64,000 nt of DNA. It comes from Ancylobacter sp. TS-1 (lineage in GTDB: Bacteria > Pseudomonadota > Alphaproteobacteria > Rhizobiales > Xanthobacteraceae). Where the stretch lies: the NCBI RefSeq assembly GCF_009223885.1, contig NZ_CP045144.1:1364001-1428000 (forward strand), written 5' to 3'. Positions 13,806-21,226 of the stretch are shown in pieces. Numbering within the stretch: the first letter of the stretch is position 1; the number at the start of each line of letters is the position of its first letter. The position numbers and the translations under genes are program-made. The notes beneath the pieces are model-generated. The model saw only the letters and a list, made by a program, of their open reading frames with translations, had not been told where the DNA came from and made no database searches.

Positions 13806-14882
13806 ATGACGGAAAAGGCGGCGATAGATCCGGCCCGGCTCGAAGTCGTGGCACCGAATTTCAAGCGCCGCCTTTCCGGCGTCACCTCGACGCTGGAGCG
13901 CGTCCTGCCCTACCAGGCCCGGGATGTCGGCATCGCCGCGCTCGGGCCCGGCCTTGCCGATAGCGTGCCGCGCATCGGCTTCCCGGGGCTTCTCCATTTC
14001 TGGCGGCGACCGGCGCGCCGGCGCACCCGCATCTGGCACGCCCGCCGCAATGTCGAGATGCTGGCCGGCGTCGTGCTGCGCGACGTGCTGCGCATGAAGC
14101 TCACGCTCGTCTTCACCTCCGCCTCGCAGCGCTGGCACACGGGCTGGAGCCGCTTCCTGATCGGGCGCATGGATGCGGTAATCTCCACCTCCGAGAAGAC
14201 CGCCGCCTATCTCCAGCGCCCCTCCACGGTGATCCATCACGGCATCGACGTCGGCGCCTTCGCCCCCGCGCCCGACAAGGCGCAGGCGCGCCGCGACGTC
14301 GGCCTGCCGGAAGAGCTGAAGATGATCGGCTGCTTCGGCCGCATCCGCGCCCAGAAGGGCACCGACGTCTTCGTCGACGCGCTGATCCGCGTGCTGCCGA
14401 ACCACCCCGGCTGGGGCGGCGTGGTGCTGGGGCGGGCGACCGGCGCGCACACCGCCTTCTTCGCCGAGCAGCGCGAGAAGGTCGCGAAGGCCGGCCTTGC
14501 CGACCGCATCCTCTTCCCCGGCGAGGTCGCCACCTCCGATATCGCCCTGTGGTATCGCGCTCTCGATCTCTACGTCGCCCCGCAGCGCTGGGAGGGCTTC
14601 GGTGTCACCCCGCTGGAGGCCATGGCCTGCGGCGTGCCGGTGGTGGCGACGACCGTCGGCGCCTTCGAGGAACTCGTGGTCGAGGGCCGCACCGGCACCA
14701 TGGTTCCGCCCGGCGATGTCGGCGAGATGGCCGGCGCGGTGGAGGCGTTCATGCAGCTCGACGATGCCGCCCGCGCCGAAGCCGCCGCCGCCTCGCGCCG
14801 CCATGTCGTCGAGACCCATTCGATCGAGGTCGAGGCGCAGAAGATCAACGCCGTCTATGAACAGGCGTGGGCGGCGCGGTGA
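13806..14882 (+). CDS. lpcC: Family 4 glycosyltransferase, LpcC-like LPS core transferase
   Basis: A 358-residue GT-B glycosyltransferase. The opening VVAPNFKRRLSGVTST and the IWHARRNVEMLAGVVLRDVLRM stretch match what I recall of the rhizobial LPS core mannosyltransferase LpcC. The C-terminal half has the GT4 nucleotide-sugar site (IGCFGRIRAQKGTDVFVDAL) and the E-x7-E motif EGFGVTPLEAMACGVPVVA. No signal peptide; it acts at the cytoplasmic face of the inner membrane on lipid A-core. It starts 22 bp after greA. Naming LpcC is by resemblance only, the family being certain and the sugar not. Confidence 0.85.
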   Translation: MTEKAAIDPARLEVVAPNFKRRLSGVTSTLERVLPYQARDVGIAALGPGLADSVPRIGFPGLLHFWRRPARRRTRIWHARRNVEMLAGVVLRDVLRMKLTLVFTSASQRWHTGWSRFLIGRMDAVISTSEKTAAYLQRPSTVIHHGIDVGAFAPAPDKAQARRDVGLPEELKMIGCFGRIRAQKGTDVFVDALIRVLPNHPGWGGVVLGRATGAHTAFFAEQREKVAKAGLADRILFPGEVATSDIALWYRALDLYVAPQRWEGFGVTPLEAMACGVPVVATTVGAFEELVVEGRTGTMVPPGDVGEMAGAVEAFMQLDDAARAEAAAASRRHVVETHSIEVEAQKINAVYEQAWAAR

Positions 14883-14899
14883 GGTCCGGCCTCTTTCCC

Positions 14900-14991
14900 G
14901 TCATCCCGGACGGCCGAAGGTCGATCCGGGATCGTGTATGCAGGAAGGAGAGCGATCCCGGCTCCACGGCTTCACCTTCGGCCGGGATGAC
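14900..14991. repeat. Dispersed palindromic intergenic repeat, type A, copy 1
   Basis: A 92-bp element bounded by GTCATCCCGG (14900-14909) and its exact complement CCGGGATGAC (14982-14991), with inner dyads around GATCCGGGATC and GCGATCCCGG. A second copy with the same outer arms and inner blocks lies at 41407-41501. Both are intergenic at gene 3' ends, which fits a REP/BIME-like or RIME-like family. Confidence 0.8.
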
Positions 14992-15006
14992 GCCAATCCG
15001 ATTTCC

Positions 15007-15087
15007 CTCATGCCCGGGCTTGACCCGGGCACCCAGCGACCCGGCGCGCCAAGTGCCCTGGGTCCGCGGGTCAAGCCCGCGGATGAG
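15007..15087. repeat. Palindromic intergenic repeat, type B
   Basis: An 81-bp imperfect inverted repeat. The left arm starts CTCATGCCCGGGCTTGACCC (15007 on) and ends ACCCAG (15036); the right arm runs from CTGGGT (15058) to GGATGAG (15087) and is nearly its reverse complement, with GGGTCAAGCCC at its core. It sits 15 bp after a type A element between convergent lpcC and the ELM1 gene, ending 15 bp before the latter's stop, and may serve as the transcription end for both. Confidence 0.7.
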
Positions 15088-15101
15088 GGCAGTATTTCAG
15101 A

Positions 15102-16142
15102 TCAAGGCCTCTCCAGGCCCAGCACCGGCGCGATCAGGCGGGCGAGTTCCCCGCGCACGTCCAGCGTCGGCGGCTCAAGCCCTGCCAGCGTGCGGGCGAA
15201 CTGCCCGGAATCGACCGTTCCCAGCGGCAGGATGGCGAGGCTCGGCGCGAAGGACGGCGCCGCCCAGCTCTTGGCCGCCCACGCGGAAATCGCCTCGCTG
15301 GCGTAGCCGTCATGCACCTTGGCCGAGCGCAGGCCGATGACCGGGCGACCCGCCGTCAGCCCCTCGACCAGCATGCTCATCGAATCCTCCGTCACCGCCA
15401 CCGCGTCGGCGCCGAACAGCGCGCGCACCGAGCCCGGTCCGGCCGTGCGGTAGTCGATGAACTCGGCCAGCACGCCCTCGCCCGCCAGCCCGGCGAACAG
15501 CGCGCCCACCTCGTCCGGCGTGCGGCGCGAGGTCGTCACCCGCCAGCGCACGCCATGCTCGCGGGCCACGTCGCGCACCAGCCGGATCAGCGCGTCCCAC
15601 TCGTTCCGCGGCCATTCCTTGCGATAGGCGGTGCCGCCGACCAGCAGCGCGATCTCCGCCCCCTTCAGGTCGGCGGGAGAGGCAAGACGGCGCGGGGCGG
15701 GATAGTCGGCCGGATCGACGATGGAGGGGATCGGCGCCCAGGCCGAGCGCGGGTTGCCGGCCGCGCGCGGCGAGGCGACGATCATCAGGCTGACCTCGCG
15801 CGTGTCGTAGCCGCCGATGCCGCCGGAATAGACGAAGGGCACGCCGCCGAACGCCCGGCTGATGAGGATGCCCGCAGCCACGGTCGGGCGGCCCGAGCCG
15901 ACGATGACGTCCGGCCTGTCGAGGCGGTCCGCCTCGATGGCGTACATGGATTTCAGCCAGTAGCGGGCATCGCGGCCCCAGCGGCGCATGATGATCTTGC
16001 GCACGTCGTCATGGGCGAACCAGCTCGGGCGCACGTCGATCCGCGCGACCTCCACCGGCGCCAGCCGCCCGATCGCCAGCGCGACGCCTTCCGCCTGGTT
16101 GAAATGCCCCGGCTTCTTGTCGCGCAGGACCAGCAGCTTCAC
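15102..16142 (-). CDS. ELM1/DUF1022 family protein, GT-B-like
   Basis: A 346-residue protein of the 'mitochondrial fission ELM1' family, in bacteria a predicted GT-B-fold glycosyltransferase-like protein of unknown reaction. Family marks include LLVLRDKKPGHFNQAEGVALA at the N-terminus, DVIVGSGRPTVAAGI, LLVGGTAYRKEWP and the C-terminal nucleotide-site-like VTEDSMSMLVEGLTAGRPVIGL. The start is a GTG at 16142 that overlaps the methyltransferase stop (GTGA); a longer open frame upstream belongs to shadows of neighbouring genes. Last gene of an operon with a GT8 and a methyltransferase, so a role in envelope polysaccharide or LPS is likely. Confidence 0.85.
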   Translation of the reverse strand: MKLLVLRDKKPGHFNQAEGVALAIGRLAPVEVARIDVRPSWFAHDDVRKIIMRRWGRDARYWLKSMYAIEADRLDRPDVIVGSGRPTVAAGILISRAFGGVPFVYSGGIGGYDTREVSLMIVASPRAAGNPRSAWAPIPSIVDPADYPAPRRLASPADLKGAEIALLVGGTAYRKEWPRNEWDALIRLVRDVAREHGVRWRVTTSRRTPDEVGALFAGLAGEGVLAEFIDYRTAGPGSVRALFGADAVAVTEDSMSMLVEGLTAGRPVIGLRSAKVHDGYASEAISAWAAKSWAAPSFAPSLAILPLGTVDSGQFARTLAGLEPPTLDVRGELARLIAPVLGLERP

Positions 16143-16777
16143 CGGCGCGCCCCGCCATTTGCCAGCTGCGAGAGCTTGCGAGCGGCCGAGCGGGCGAGCT
16201 TCTGCGTGCGGTAGATGATGCGTTCGCGGGCGCGCACGGCAAGGCCCGTCGCCCCCCTCACCTCGCTGTCCCAGGTCTTGAAGGCGACGCGGGCGCGGCG
16301 GTGGATCGGCATTTCGCGGATGGCCGGGAAATGCGGCTTCAGCCGCGCCAGCCACCAGTCGGCGCCGTGCTGCGAGACATGGGCGTTGCGCCCGTCGGAC
16401 AGCAGGATCTTGGCCGGCCCGGTGTCGATGACGAACAGCGCGTCGCGCGCGCTCGCCGCGATGGAGGCGAGCACGGAATCGATCTCCTCGTCGGGGATGT
16501 GCTCCATCACGTCGACATTCACCGCCAGCTCGACCTGCCGGCCCGGCAGGGTGGCGATCTCCGGGATCGCCGGATCGTAGCGATGGATCTCGGGGATGCC
16601 GGCCTTGGCGGCGATGAGGAAGGCGAGATTGCTCTGGCCGCAGCCGAAGTCGATCAGCGAGGCGGGCTTCAGCGCCATGATGTGCGGCAGCATGTCGGCC
16701 AGCGCGTGGCGCGCCGTGGCGCCGTAGCGGTGGCGCGCGTGCAGCTTCGCGTATTCGTCGACGAGGCTGTATTCCAT
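16139..16777 (-). CDS. SAM-dependent methyltransferase of envelope operon
   Basis: A 212-residue class I methyltransferase. Motif I is LIDFGCGQSNLAF, the motif II acidic position is in HRYDPAIPE, and the later NVDVMEHIPDEEID and ARDALFVIDTGP correspond to motifs IV-VI. A Lys/Arg-rich C-terminus may touch the membrane or an RNA/sugar phosphate substrate. It starts 3 nt after the GT8 stop with GGAGCC as its ribosome binding site inside the GT8 end and overlaps the next gene by GTGA. Context suggests it methylates a sugar of a surface glycan; the substrate is unknown. Confidence 0.82.
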   Translation of the reverse strand: MEYSLVDEYAKLHARHRYGATARHALADMLPHIMALKPASLIDFGCGQSNLAFLIAAKAGIPEIHRYDPAIPEIATLPGRQVELAVNVDVMEHIPDEEIDSVLASIAASARDALFVIDTGPAKILLSDGRNAHVSQHGADWWLARLKPHFPAIREMPIHRRARVAFKTWDSEVRGATGLAVRARERIIYRTQKLARSAARKLSQLANGGARR

Positions 16778-16780
16778 TCG

Positions 16781-17677
16781 CTAGGCTCCGAAAACGCGCC
16801 GCTTGAGCTTGCCGAAGAAGCGCCGCAGCTTGCGCCCCTTCTTCTCCACCTTGCGCCCGAACTTCGTCTTCAGCGGGTCGCCCGCGAAGGGCGTGCGGGC
16901 GCGATAGGCGAGGAACAGGTCGCGGGCGGGGTGGTTGCAGTCGGTGTAGTTGGGCTTCACCTGACCGATGAAATGCACGATGCGCGCGCCCTGCCAGATG
17001 GCGGGATCGTCGGTATAGGCGCCCTTTTCCAGCCGGCGATGCAGGTTCCAGCTTTCGTCGAGCGGCAGCCACTCGCCGCGCAGCGCGCCGTTGAGCGCGT
17101 CCTGGTCCATCATCGGCAGGGTGGGATGAGCGTCGACGAATGCGATGGTGCGCTCGCTGATGCGCTCGGCCCGCCAGCGTTCAAGGTCGATCAGCAGCAC
17201 GCCGCTGTTGAAATAGCGCATGTCGTCGGGCAGGCCGATGTCGCGGTTGCGCTTGGCGTGGCGCTCGGGCACCTGCCGGGCGATATCGTCCACCGCCGCC
17301 AGCGCGAAGCCCTCCATCGGCAGGCTGGCGAGCGGGGCCAGCGGGGCGTTCACCACCGTGTCGCAGTCGATGTAGAGCAGCCGCCCGGTGGCCTCCGACA
17401 GGCTCAGCGGCATCAGAATGCGCGCATAGGCGGTGCGCGAGAGATGGTGGTTCTCCGGCCGGCCGGCGAAATGGCGGGCCATCTCGTCGGTGAGGTCGAT
17501 GAAGTCGATATTGGCCAGTCCGTAGCTCGCCTGCAGCCGGGCCTTGTCGGCGTCGCTCACGCCGTCGCAGAAGACGTGGACCGTCTCGAAGTCGCCGGCC
17601 GCCCTGTCCGCCAGCGAGGCGAGCAGGATGCCGGTCAGTTCGACATAGGTGGTGTCGGTCGCGGTGGCGACGATCAA
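16781..17677 (-). CDS. Family 8 glycosyltransferase
   Basis: A 298-residue GT8 (galactosyl/glucosyltransferase, GT-A fold). The DxD motif is in RLLYIDCDTVVNAPL, followed by YFNSGVLLIDLERWR, DQDALNGALRGEWLPL and the metal/sugar motif IVHFIGQVKPN. It ends in a very basic tail (KFGRKVEKKGRKLRRFF) suited to peripheral membrane binding. The start is a TTG at 17677 overlapping the Lrp-gene stop (TTGA) with AAGGGG 7-8 nt upstream. Likely role: adding a hexose to LPS core or another envelope glycan. Confidence 0.87.
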   Translation of the reverse strand: MIVATATDTTYVELTGILLASLADRAAGDFETVHVFCDGVSDADKARLQASYGLANIDFIDLTDEMARHFAGRPENHHLSRTAYARILMPLSLSEATGRLLYIDCDTVVNAPLAPLASLPMEGFALAAVDDIARQVPERHAKRNRDIGLPDDMRYFNSGVLLIDLERWRAERISERTIAFVDAHPTLPMMDQDALNGALRGEWLPLDESWNLHRRLEKGAYTDDPAIWQGARIVHFIGQVKPNYTDCNHPARDLFLAYRARTPFAGDPLKTKFGRKVEKKGRKLRRFFGKLKRRVFGA

Positions 17678-18150
17678 GGCGTGTCCCCTTCCATCGGCAC
17701 CACCGCGGCGTCCTTGCTCTGCCGGAGCGTCAGCGCCGTCTTCACGTTGCGCACATTGGGCGCCCCGGTCAGCTCCAGCACGAAGTTCTGGAAGGTGCGC
17801 AGGTCCGGCGCGACGCACAGCAGGATGAAATCGGTCTCGCCCGAGAGCATCCAGCAGGAGCGCACCAGCGGCCAGCGCTCCACCTGCGCGGCGAAGGCGG
17901 ACAGGTCCGCCTCGGCCTGGCTGACGAGGTGAACCATGGCGAACGCCATCAGGTCGAAGCCGAGCTTCTTCTCGTCGAGCAGGGCGCGGTAGCCCTTGAT
18001 GATGCCCTCCTCCTCCAGCGAGCGCACGCGGCGCAGGCAGGGCGGGGCGGAAATGCCGACGCGCTGGGACAGCTCGACATTGGTGATGCGGCCATCGCCC
18101 TGAAGCTCGCGCAGGATATTCCAGTCGATCGCGTCGATACGGCGGGCCAC
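17674..18150 (-). CDS. Lrp/AsnC-family transcriptional regulator
   Basis: A 158-residue regulator: N-terminal winged helix (IDAIDWNILRELQGDGRITNVELSQRVGISAPPCLRRVRSLEEEG in order) and C-terminal RAM domain (LMAFAMVHLV, CWMLSGETDFILLCVAPDL) that binds amino acids and drives oligomerisation. The GTG at 18150 is chosen for the family start ARRIDAIDWNIL and GGGAG 8 nt upstream; longer in-frame extension has no family similarity. It is divergent from trxB, an arrangement I recall in many Hyphomicrobiales. Its stop overlaps the next glycosyltransferase start, so it is co-transcribed with envelope genes. Confidence 0.92.
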   Translation of the reverse strand: MARRIDAIDWNILRELQGDGRITNVELSQRVGISAPPCLRRVRSLEEEGIIKGYRALLDEKKLGFDLMAFAMVHLVSQAEADLSAFAAQVERWPLVRSCWMLSGETDFILLCVAPDLRTFQNFVLELTGAPNVRNVKTALTLRQSKDAAVVPMEGDTP

Positions 18151-18439
18151 GCGGCGTCTCCCGTTGCAGCGGCCGGGGACGGCGCGCCTTCGGCCGCGAA
18201 CATAGTGCAGCCGACGGCCAGAGCAATTATCTTGCGCGCCATCGCTGCGCAATCTTCCTTCTGGAAAACTAATGGATAGACGGGCTCCGCCTTGCGGTGG
18301 GTTCGGCCAGTCCCTACATTTTCGCATGGCTGACCCTGCCGCCCCTTGCGAAGCATGCATGGGCAGGCGCATGAGTGAGCCCGAGCGCAGTTCCGTCCCG
18401 GCGAGGGCACGCCTCGCCGCCAACCTGAGCGAGCCTTTC

Positions 18440-19423
18440 ATGTCGCCGGCCCCTTCCGCCAGCCAGACCCATCACGTCAAGGTGCTGATCATCGGCTCCG
18501 GTCCGGCCGGCTACACCGCGGCGGTCTATGCCGCCCGCGCCATGCTCGAGCCGGTGCTGATCCAGGGCATCCAGCCCGGCGGCCAGCTCACCATCACCAC
18601 CGACGTCGAGAACTATCCCGGCTTCGCCGACCCCATACAGGGTCCGTGGCTGATGGAGCAGATGCAGGCGCAGGCCGAGAAGATGGGCACGCGCATCGTC
18701 AACGACCTCGTGACGACGCTGGACCTCTCCCGCCGGCCGTTCCGCGCCGAGACCGATTCCGGCACGGTGTGGATCGCCGAGACCGTCATCCTCGCCACCG
18801 GCGCGCAGGCGCGCTGGCTGGACCTCGATTCCGAGCAGGCCTATCGCGGCCATGGCGTCTCCGCCTGCGCCACCTGCGACGGCTTCTTCTATCGCGGCAA
18901 GGAAGTGATCGTTGTCGGCGGCGGCAACACCGCCGTCGAGGAGGCGCTGTTCCTCACCAATTTCGCCTCCAAGGTCACGGTGGTGCACCGCCGCGACGGC
19001 TTCCGTGCCGAAAAGATCCTTCAGGAGCGCCTGTTCGCCCACCCCAAGGTCGAGGTGGTGTGGAACGCGGCGCTGCACGAGGTGAAGGGCGAGGAGGATC
19101 CCCCGCACGTGACCGGGGTGGTGCTCAAGGATGTCGTCACCGGCGCTCTTTCCGAGCGCAGGGCGGACGGCGTGTTCATCGCCATCGGCCACGCCCCGGC
19201 GACCGATCTCGTCGCCGGCCAGCTCAAGCTGAAGCCGAGCGGCTATGTGTGGACCGCCTCGCACTCCACCCAGACCTCGGTCGAGGGGGTGTTCGCCGCC
19301 GGCGACGTCGCCGACGACACCTTCCGCCAGGCGGTCACGGCGGCCGGCATGGGCTGCATGGCCGCCCTTGAGGCCGAGCGCTTCCTCTCCGTACGCGAGT
19401 CGCTCGCCCACGCCGCCGAATGA
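18440..19423 (+). CDS. trxB: Thioredoxin reductase
   Basis: A 327-residue flavoprotein that reduces thioredoxin with NADPH. FAD motif LIIGSGPAGYTAAVYAAR, redox-active CATC in SACATCDGFFYRG, NADPH motif VVGGGNTAVEEALFL with HRRDGFRAEK, and the C-terminal FAD motif VFAAGDVADDTFRQAVTAAGMGC are all present. The ATG at 18440 gives a normal length; an in-frame ATG at 18371 would add 23 residues without family similarity. It is followed 20 bp later by the LysR gene. Confidence 0.96.
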   Translation: MSPAPSASQTHHVKVLIIGSGPAGYTAAVYAARAMLEPVLIQGIQPGGQLTITTDVENYPGFADPIQGPWLMEQMQAQAEKMGTRIVNDLVTTLDLSRRPFRAETDSGTVWIAETVILATGAQARWLDLDSEQAYRGHGVSACATCDGFFYRGKEVIVVGGGNTAVEEALFLTNFASKVTVVHRRDGFRAEKILQERLFAHPKVEVVWNAALHEVKGEEDPPHVTGVVLKDVVTGALSERRADGVFIAIGHAPATDLVAGQLKLKPSGYVWTASHSTQTSVEGVFAAGDVADDTFRQAVTAAGMGCMAALEAERFLSVRESLAHAAE

Positions 19424-19443
19424 TCGCCAGAGGGTCCGATCGC

Positions 19444-20367
19444 ATGGATAACAAGGCCAATCGCGCGCGCGACATGGACTGGGACAAGCTCAAGGTCTTC
19501 CATGTGGCGGCGGAGGCTGGCTCCTTCACCCATGCGGGCGAGGCCCTCGGCCTCTCGCAGTCGGCGGTGAGCCGGCAGGTCTCGGCGCTGGAGCAGGAAC
19601 TCAACATCCCGCTGTTCCACCGCCACGCGCGCGGGCTGATCCTGACCGAGCAGGGCGACCTGCTCTACCGCACCGCGCACGAAGTGTTCATGAAGCTGGA
19701 GGCGGCGCGCGCCAAGCTGACCGACTCGCGCGAAAAGCCGAATGGCGAACTGCGCGTGACCACCACCATGGGCCTCGGCACCCACTGGCTGACCGCCCGC
19801 ATCGGCGAGTTCCTCGAACTCTATCCCGATATCCGCATCACGCTGATCCTGACCGACGACGAGCTCGACCTCGCCATGCGCGAGGCCGACGTCGCCATCC
19901 GCCTGCGCCAGCCGGTGCAGCCGGACCTGATCCAGCGCAAGCTGTTCACCGTGCACTTCCACGCCTTCGCCTCGGCCGAATACCTCAAGCGCAACGGTCA
20001 TCCGCGCACGCTGGAAGAGATCGACCAGCACCGCATCATCCTGCTCGGCGGGCCGATCCCCTCCTATTTCCAGGGGCTGAACTGGCTGGAGCGGGCGGGG
20101 CTGGAGGACGGGCAGGAATCGCGCGTGCCGGCGCTCTCGGTCAACAACGTGCTCGGCCTCAAGCGCGCGGTCGAGCGCGGCGTGGGCATCGGAATCGTGC
20201 CCGACTACCTGCTGGAAGACTCCGCCACGCTGGTGCAGCTCTTCCCCGAGCGCACCACGCCGACGCTGGAAGCCTATTTCGTCTACCCCCAGGAAATGCG
20301 CTCGGTCGCCCGCATCCAGGTGTTCCGCGACTTCCTCGTCGCCAAGGCGCAGCGCTGGAACTTCTGA
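19444..20367 (+). CDS. lsrB: LysR-family regulator, LsrB/VtlR type
   Basis: A 307-residue LysR-type regulator. The HTH is MDWDKLKVFHVAAEAGSFTH to SQSAVSRQVSALEQELNIPL, followed by the RHARGLILTEQGDLLYRTAHEV linker helix region; the effector domain follows. The opening and the position directly after trxB match LsrB of Sinorhizobium and VtlR of Brucella/Agrobacterium, regulators of oxidative stress, LPS and small RNA genes. The ATG at 19444 has AGAGGG 9 nt upstream. The whole protein contains no cysteine, so it cannot sense oxidants through its own thiols as proposed for LsrB. Confidence 0.88.
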   Translation: MDNKANRARDMDWDKLKVFHVAAEAGSFTHAGEALGLSQSAVSRQVSALEQELNIPLFHRHARGLILTEQGDLLYRTAHEVFMKLEAARAKLTDSREKPNGELRVTTTMGLGTHWLTARIGEFLELYPDIRITLILTDDELDLAMREADVAIRLRQPVQPDLIQRKLFTVHFHAFASAEYLKRNGHPRTLEEIDQHRIILLGGPIPSYFQGLNWLERAGLEDGQESRVPALSVNNVLGLKRAVERGVGIGIVPDYLLEDSATLVQLFPERTTPTLEAYFVYPQEMRSVARIQVFRDFLVAKAQRWNF

Positions 20368-20371
20368 AGCG

Positions 20372-20893
20372 TCAGCGGCCCGGCAGGCCGGAGACCACCT
20401 CGCGGGTCACGAAGTCGCCGGCATGGCGCCAGCCCGCATCATTGTCGCCGCGAAAGCTCAGCAGCCGCTCGACAACGAGCCGGCCGGTGCCCGTCTCCAG
20501 CACCGCGACGCGCATGGACATCACCAGCGTGCTCATCTTGTGGACGCTGCCCACCAGCAGATAGGCGGCGCCCGCCGCGCCCGCCCGCTGGCGCAACGCC
20601 TCCACCCCCTCCGCATCGAGCCGACAGGCCCCCTCGCAGGTGAGCGCGAGGCTCTCATGCCCGGCGTCGCCGCCGATGTCGGTCCGCAGCACCTGGGTGA
20701 GCGCACGGCGGCGCGCCTCGTGCTCGGCGCTCTGGTCGCGCATCTCGCCGGAGGAATCGGTGAAGCCGATATCGGCCACCGCCACCCGCACCGTGGCGGC
20801 CGGCGCTGGCGTCGCGGCGGACAGGGACAATGCGAGGGCCACGGCCAGCGGGGCGAGGCGGACGGCACGCGGGATCAAATCGGAATGGGGCAT
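20372..20893 (-). CDS. Exported DUF2380-like protein
   Basis: A 173-residue protein with a clear signal peptide (APLAVALALSLSAATPAPAA) and a mature part with the VAVADIGFTDSSGE opening typical of DUF2380, then a Cys pair (LTCEGACRL) and YLLVGSVHKMSTLVMSMRVAV followed by GRLVVERLLSFRGDND. This layout resembles small periplasmic proteins of the TolB-N/CsgG-like group. Function unknown. GGGAGG lies 7 nt before the ATG. It is convergent with lsrB, 4 bp apart. Confidence 0.75.
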   Translation of the reverse strand: MPHSDLIPRAVRLAPLAVALALSLSAATPAPAATVRVAVADIGFTDSSGEMRDQSAEHEARRRALTQVLRTDIGGDAGHESLALTCEGACRLDAEGVEALRQRAGAAGAAYLLVGSVHKMSTLVMSMRVAVLETGTGRLVVERLLSFRGDNDAGWRHAGDFVTREVVSGLPGR

Positions 20894-21099
20894 CGACGTT
20901 CCTCCCGGAACGGCCGCTCGGCGGCGGCCTTGGGGGAAGCATCGCGCAACTTGGCGATGATCGCCAGCCCCGGAACACACGCTGCCGGCGCTCAAATCGC
21001 GGGCAGTGACAGGCGCGTAACAGCCTGAATGCAATTCCGCATGCCTGCCATGCGGGCATACATTATTGCAGGCTGCCCTCTCTTTGATCATATCTAGGG

Positions 21100-21197
21100 C
21101 GACGCCGATGCGACATCGCTTCGGCTGTTCCCCTCTGGAAGGTTCGCCGCTCAGGCGGCGAAAACTTAAGCCGGGCTCTTTCGAGCCCGGCTTTTTT
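21100..21197 (+). ncRNA. Candidate small RNA with two hairpins and terminator
   Basis: The 333-bp gap 20894-21226 has no credible ORF but ends, on the + strand, in a textbook terminator (21168-21197) preceded by a second stable hairpin TTCGCCGC/GCGGCGAA (21143-21162). No upstream + strand gene needs this terminator, because the neighbours on both sides are leftward. An independent short transcript is the simplest reading. I found no convincing promoter (TTGCAG at 21066 with a poor -10), and do not recognise a known RNA family. Confidence 0.35.
21168..21197 (+). terminator. Strong intrinsic terminator, + strand polarity
   Basis: AAGCCGGGCTC (21168-21178) pairs with GAGCCCGGCTT (21183-21193) around TTTC, with six T at 21192-21197. 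Read leftward the T-run is interrupted, so it works best for rightward transcription, but it may also end the leftward msrP transcript. Confidence 0.85.
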
Positions 21198-21226
21198 CTT
21201 GTCCCAAGCGCTCCGCGGCGCCGGCT

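Noticed and set aside
15102..17072. One long minus frame suggesting a 656-residue fusion
   Set aside because: The first 310 codons are an out-of-frame reading of GT8 and the methyltransferase; the ELM1 protein starts at the GTG at 16142, which overlaps the preceding stop.
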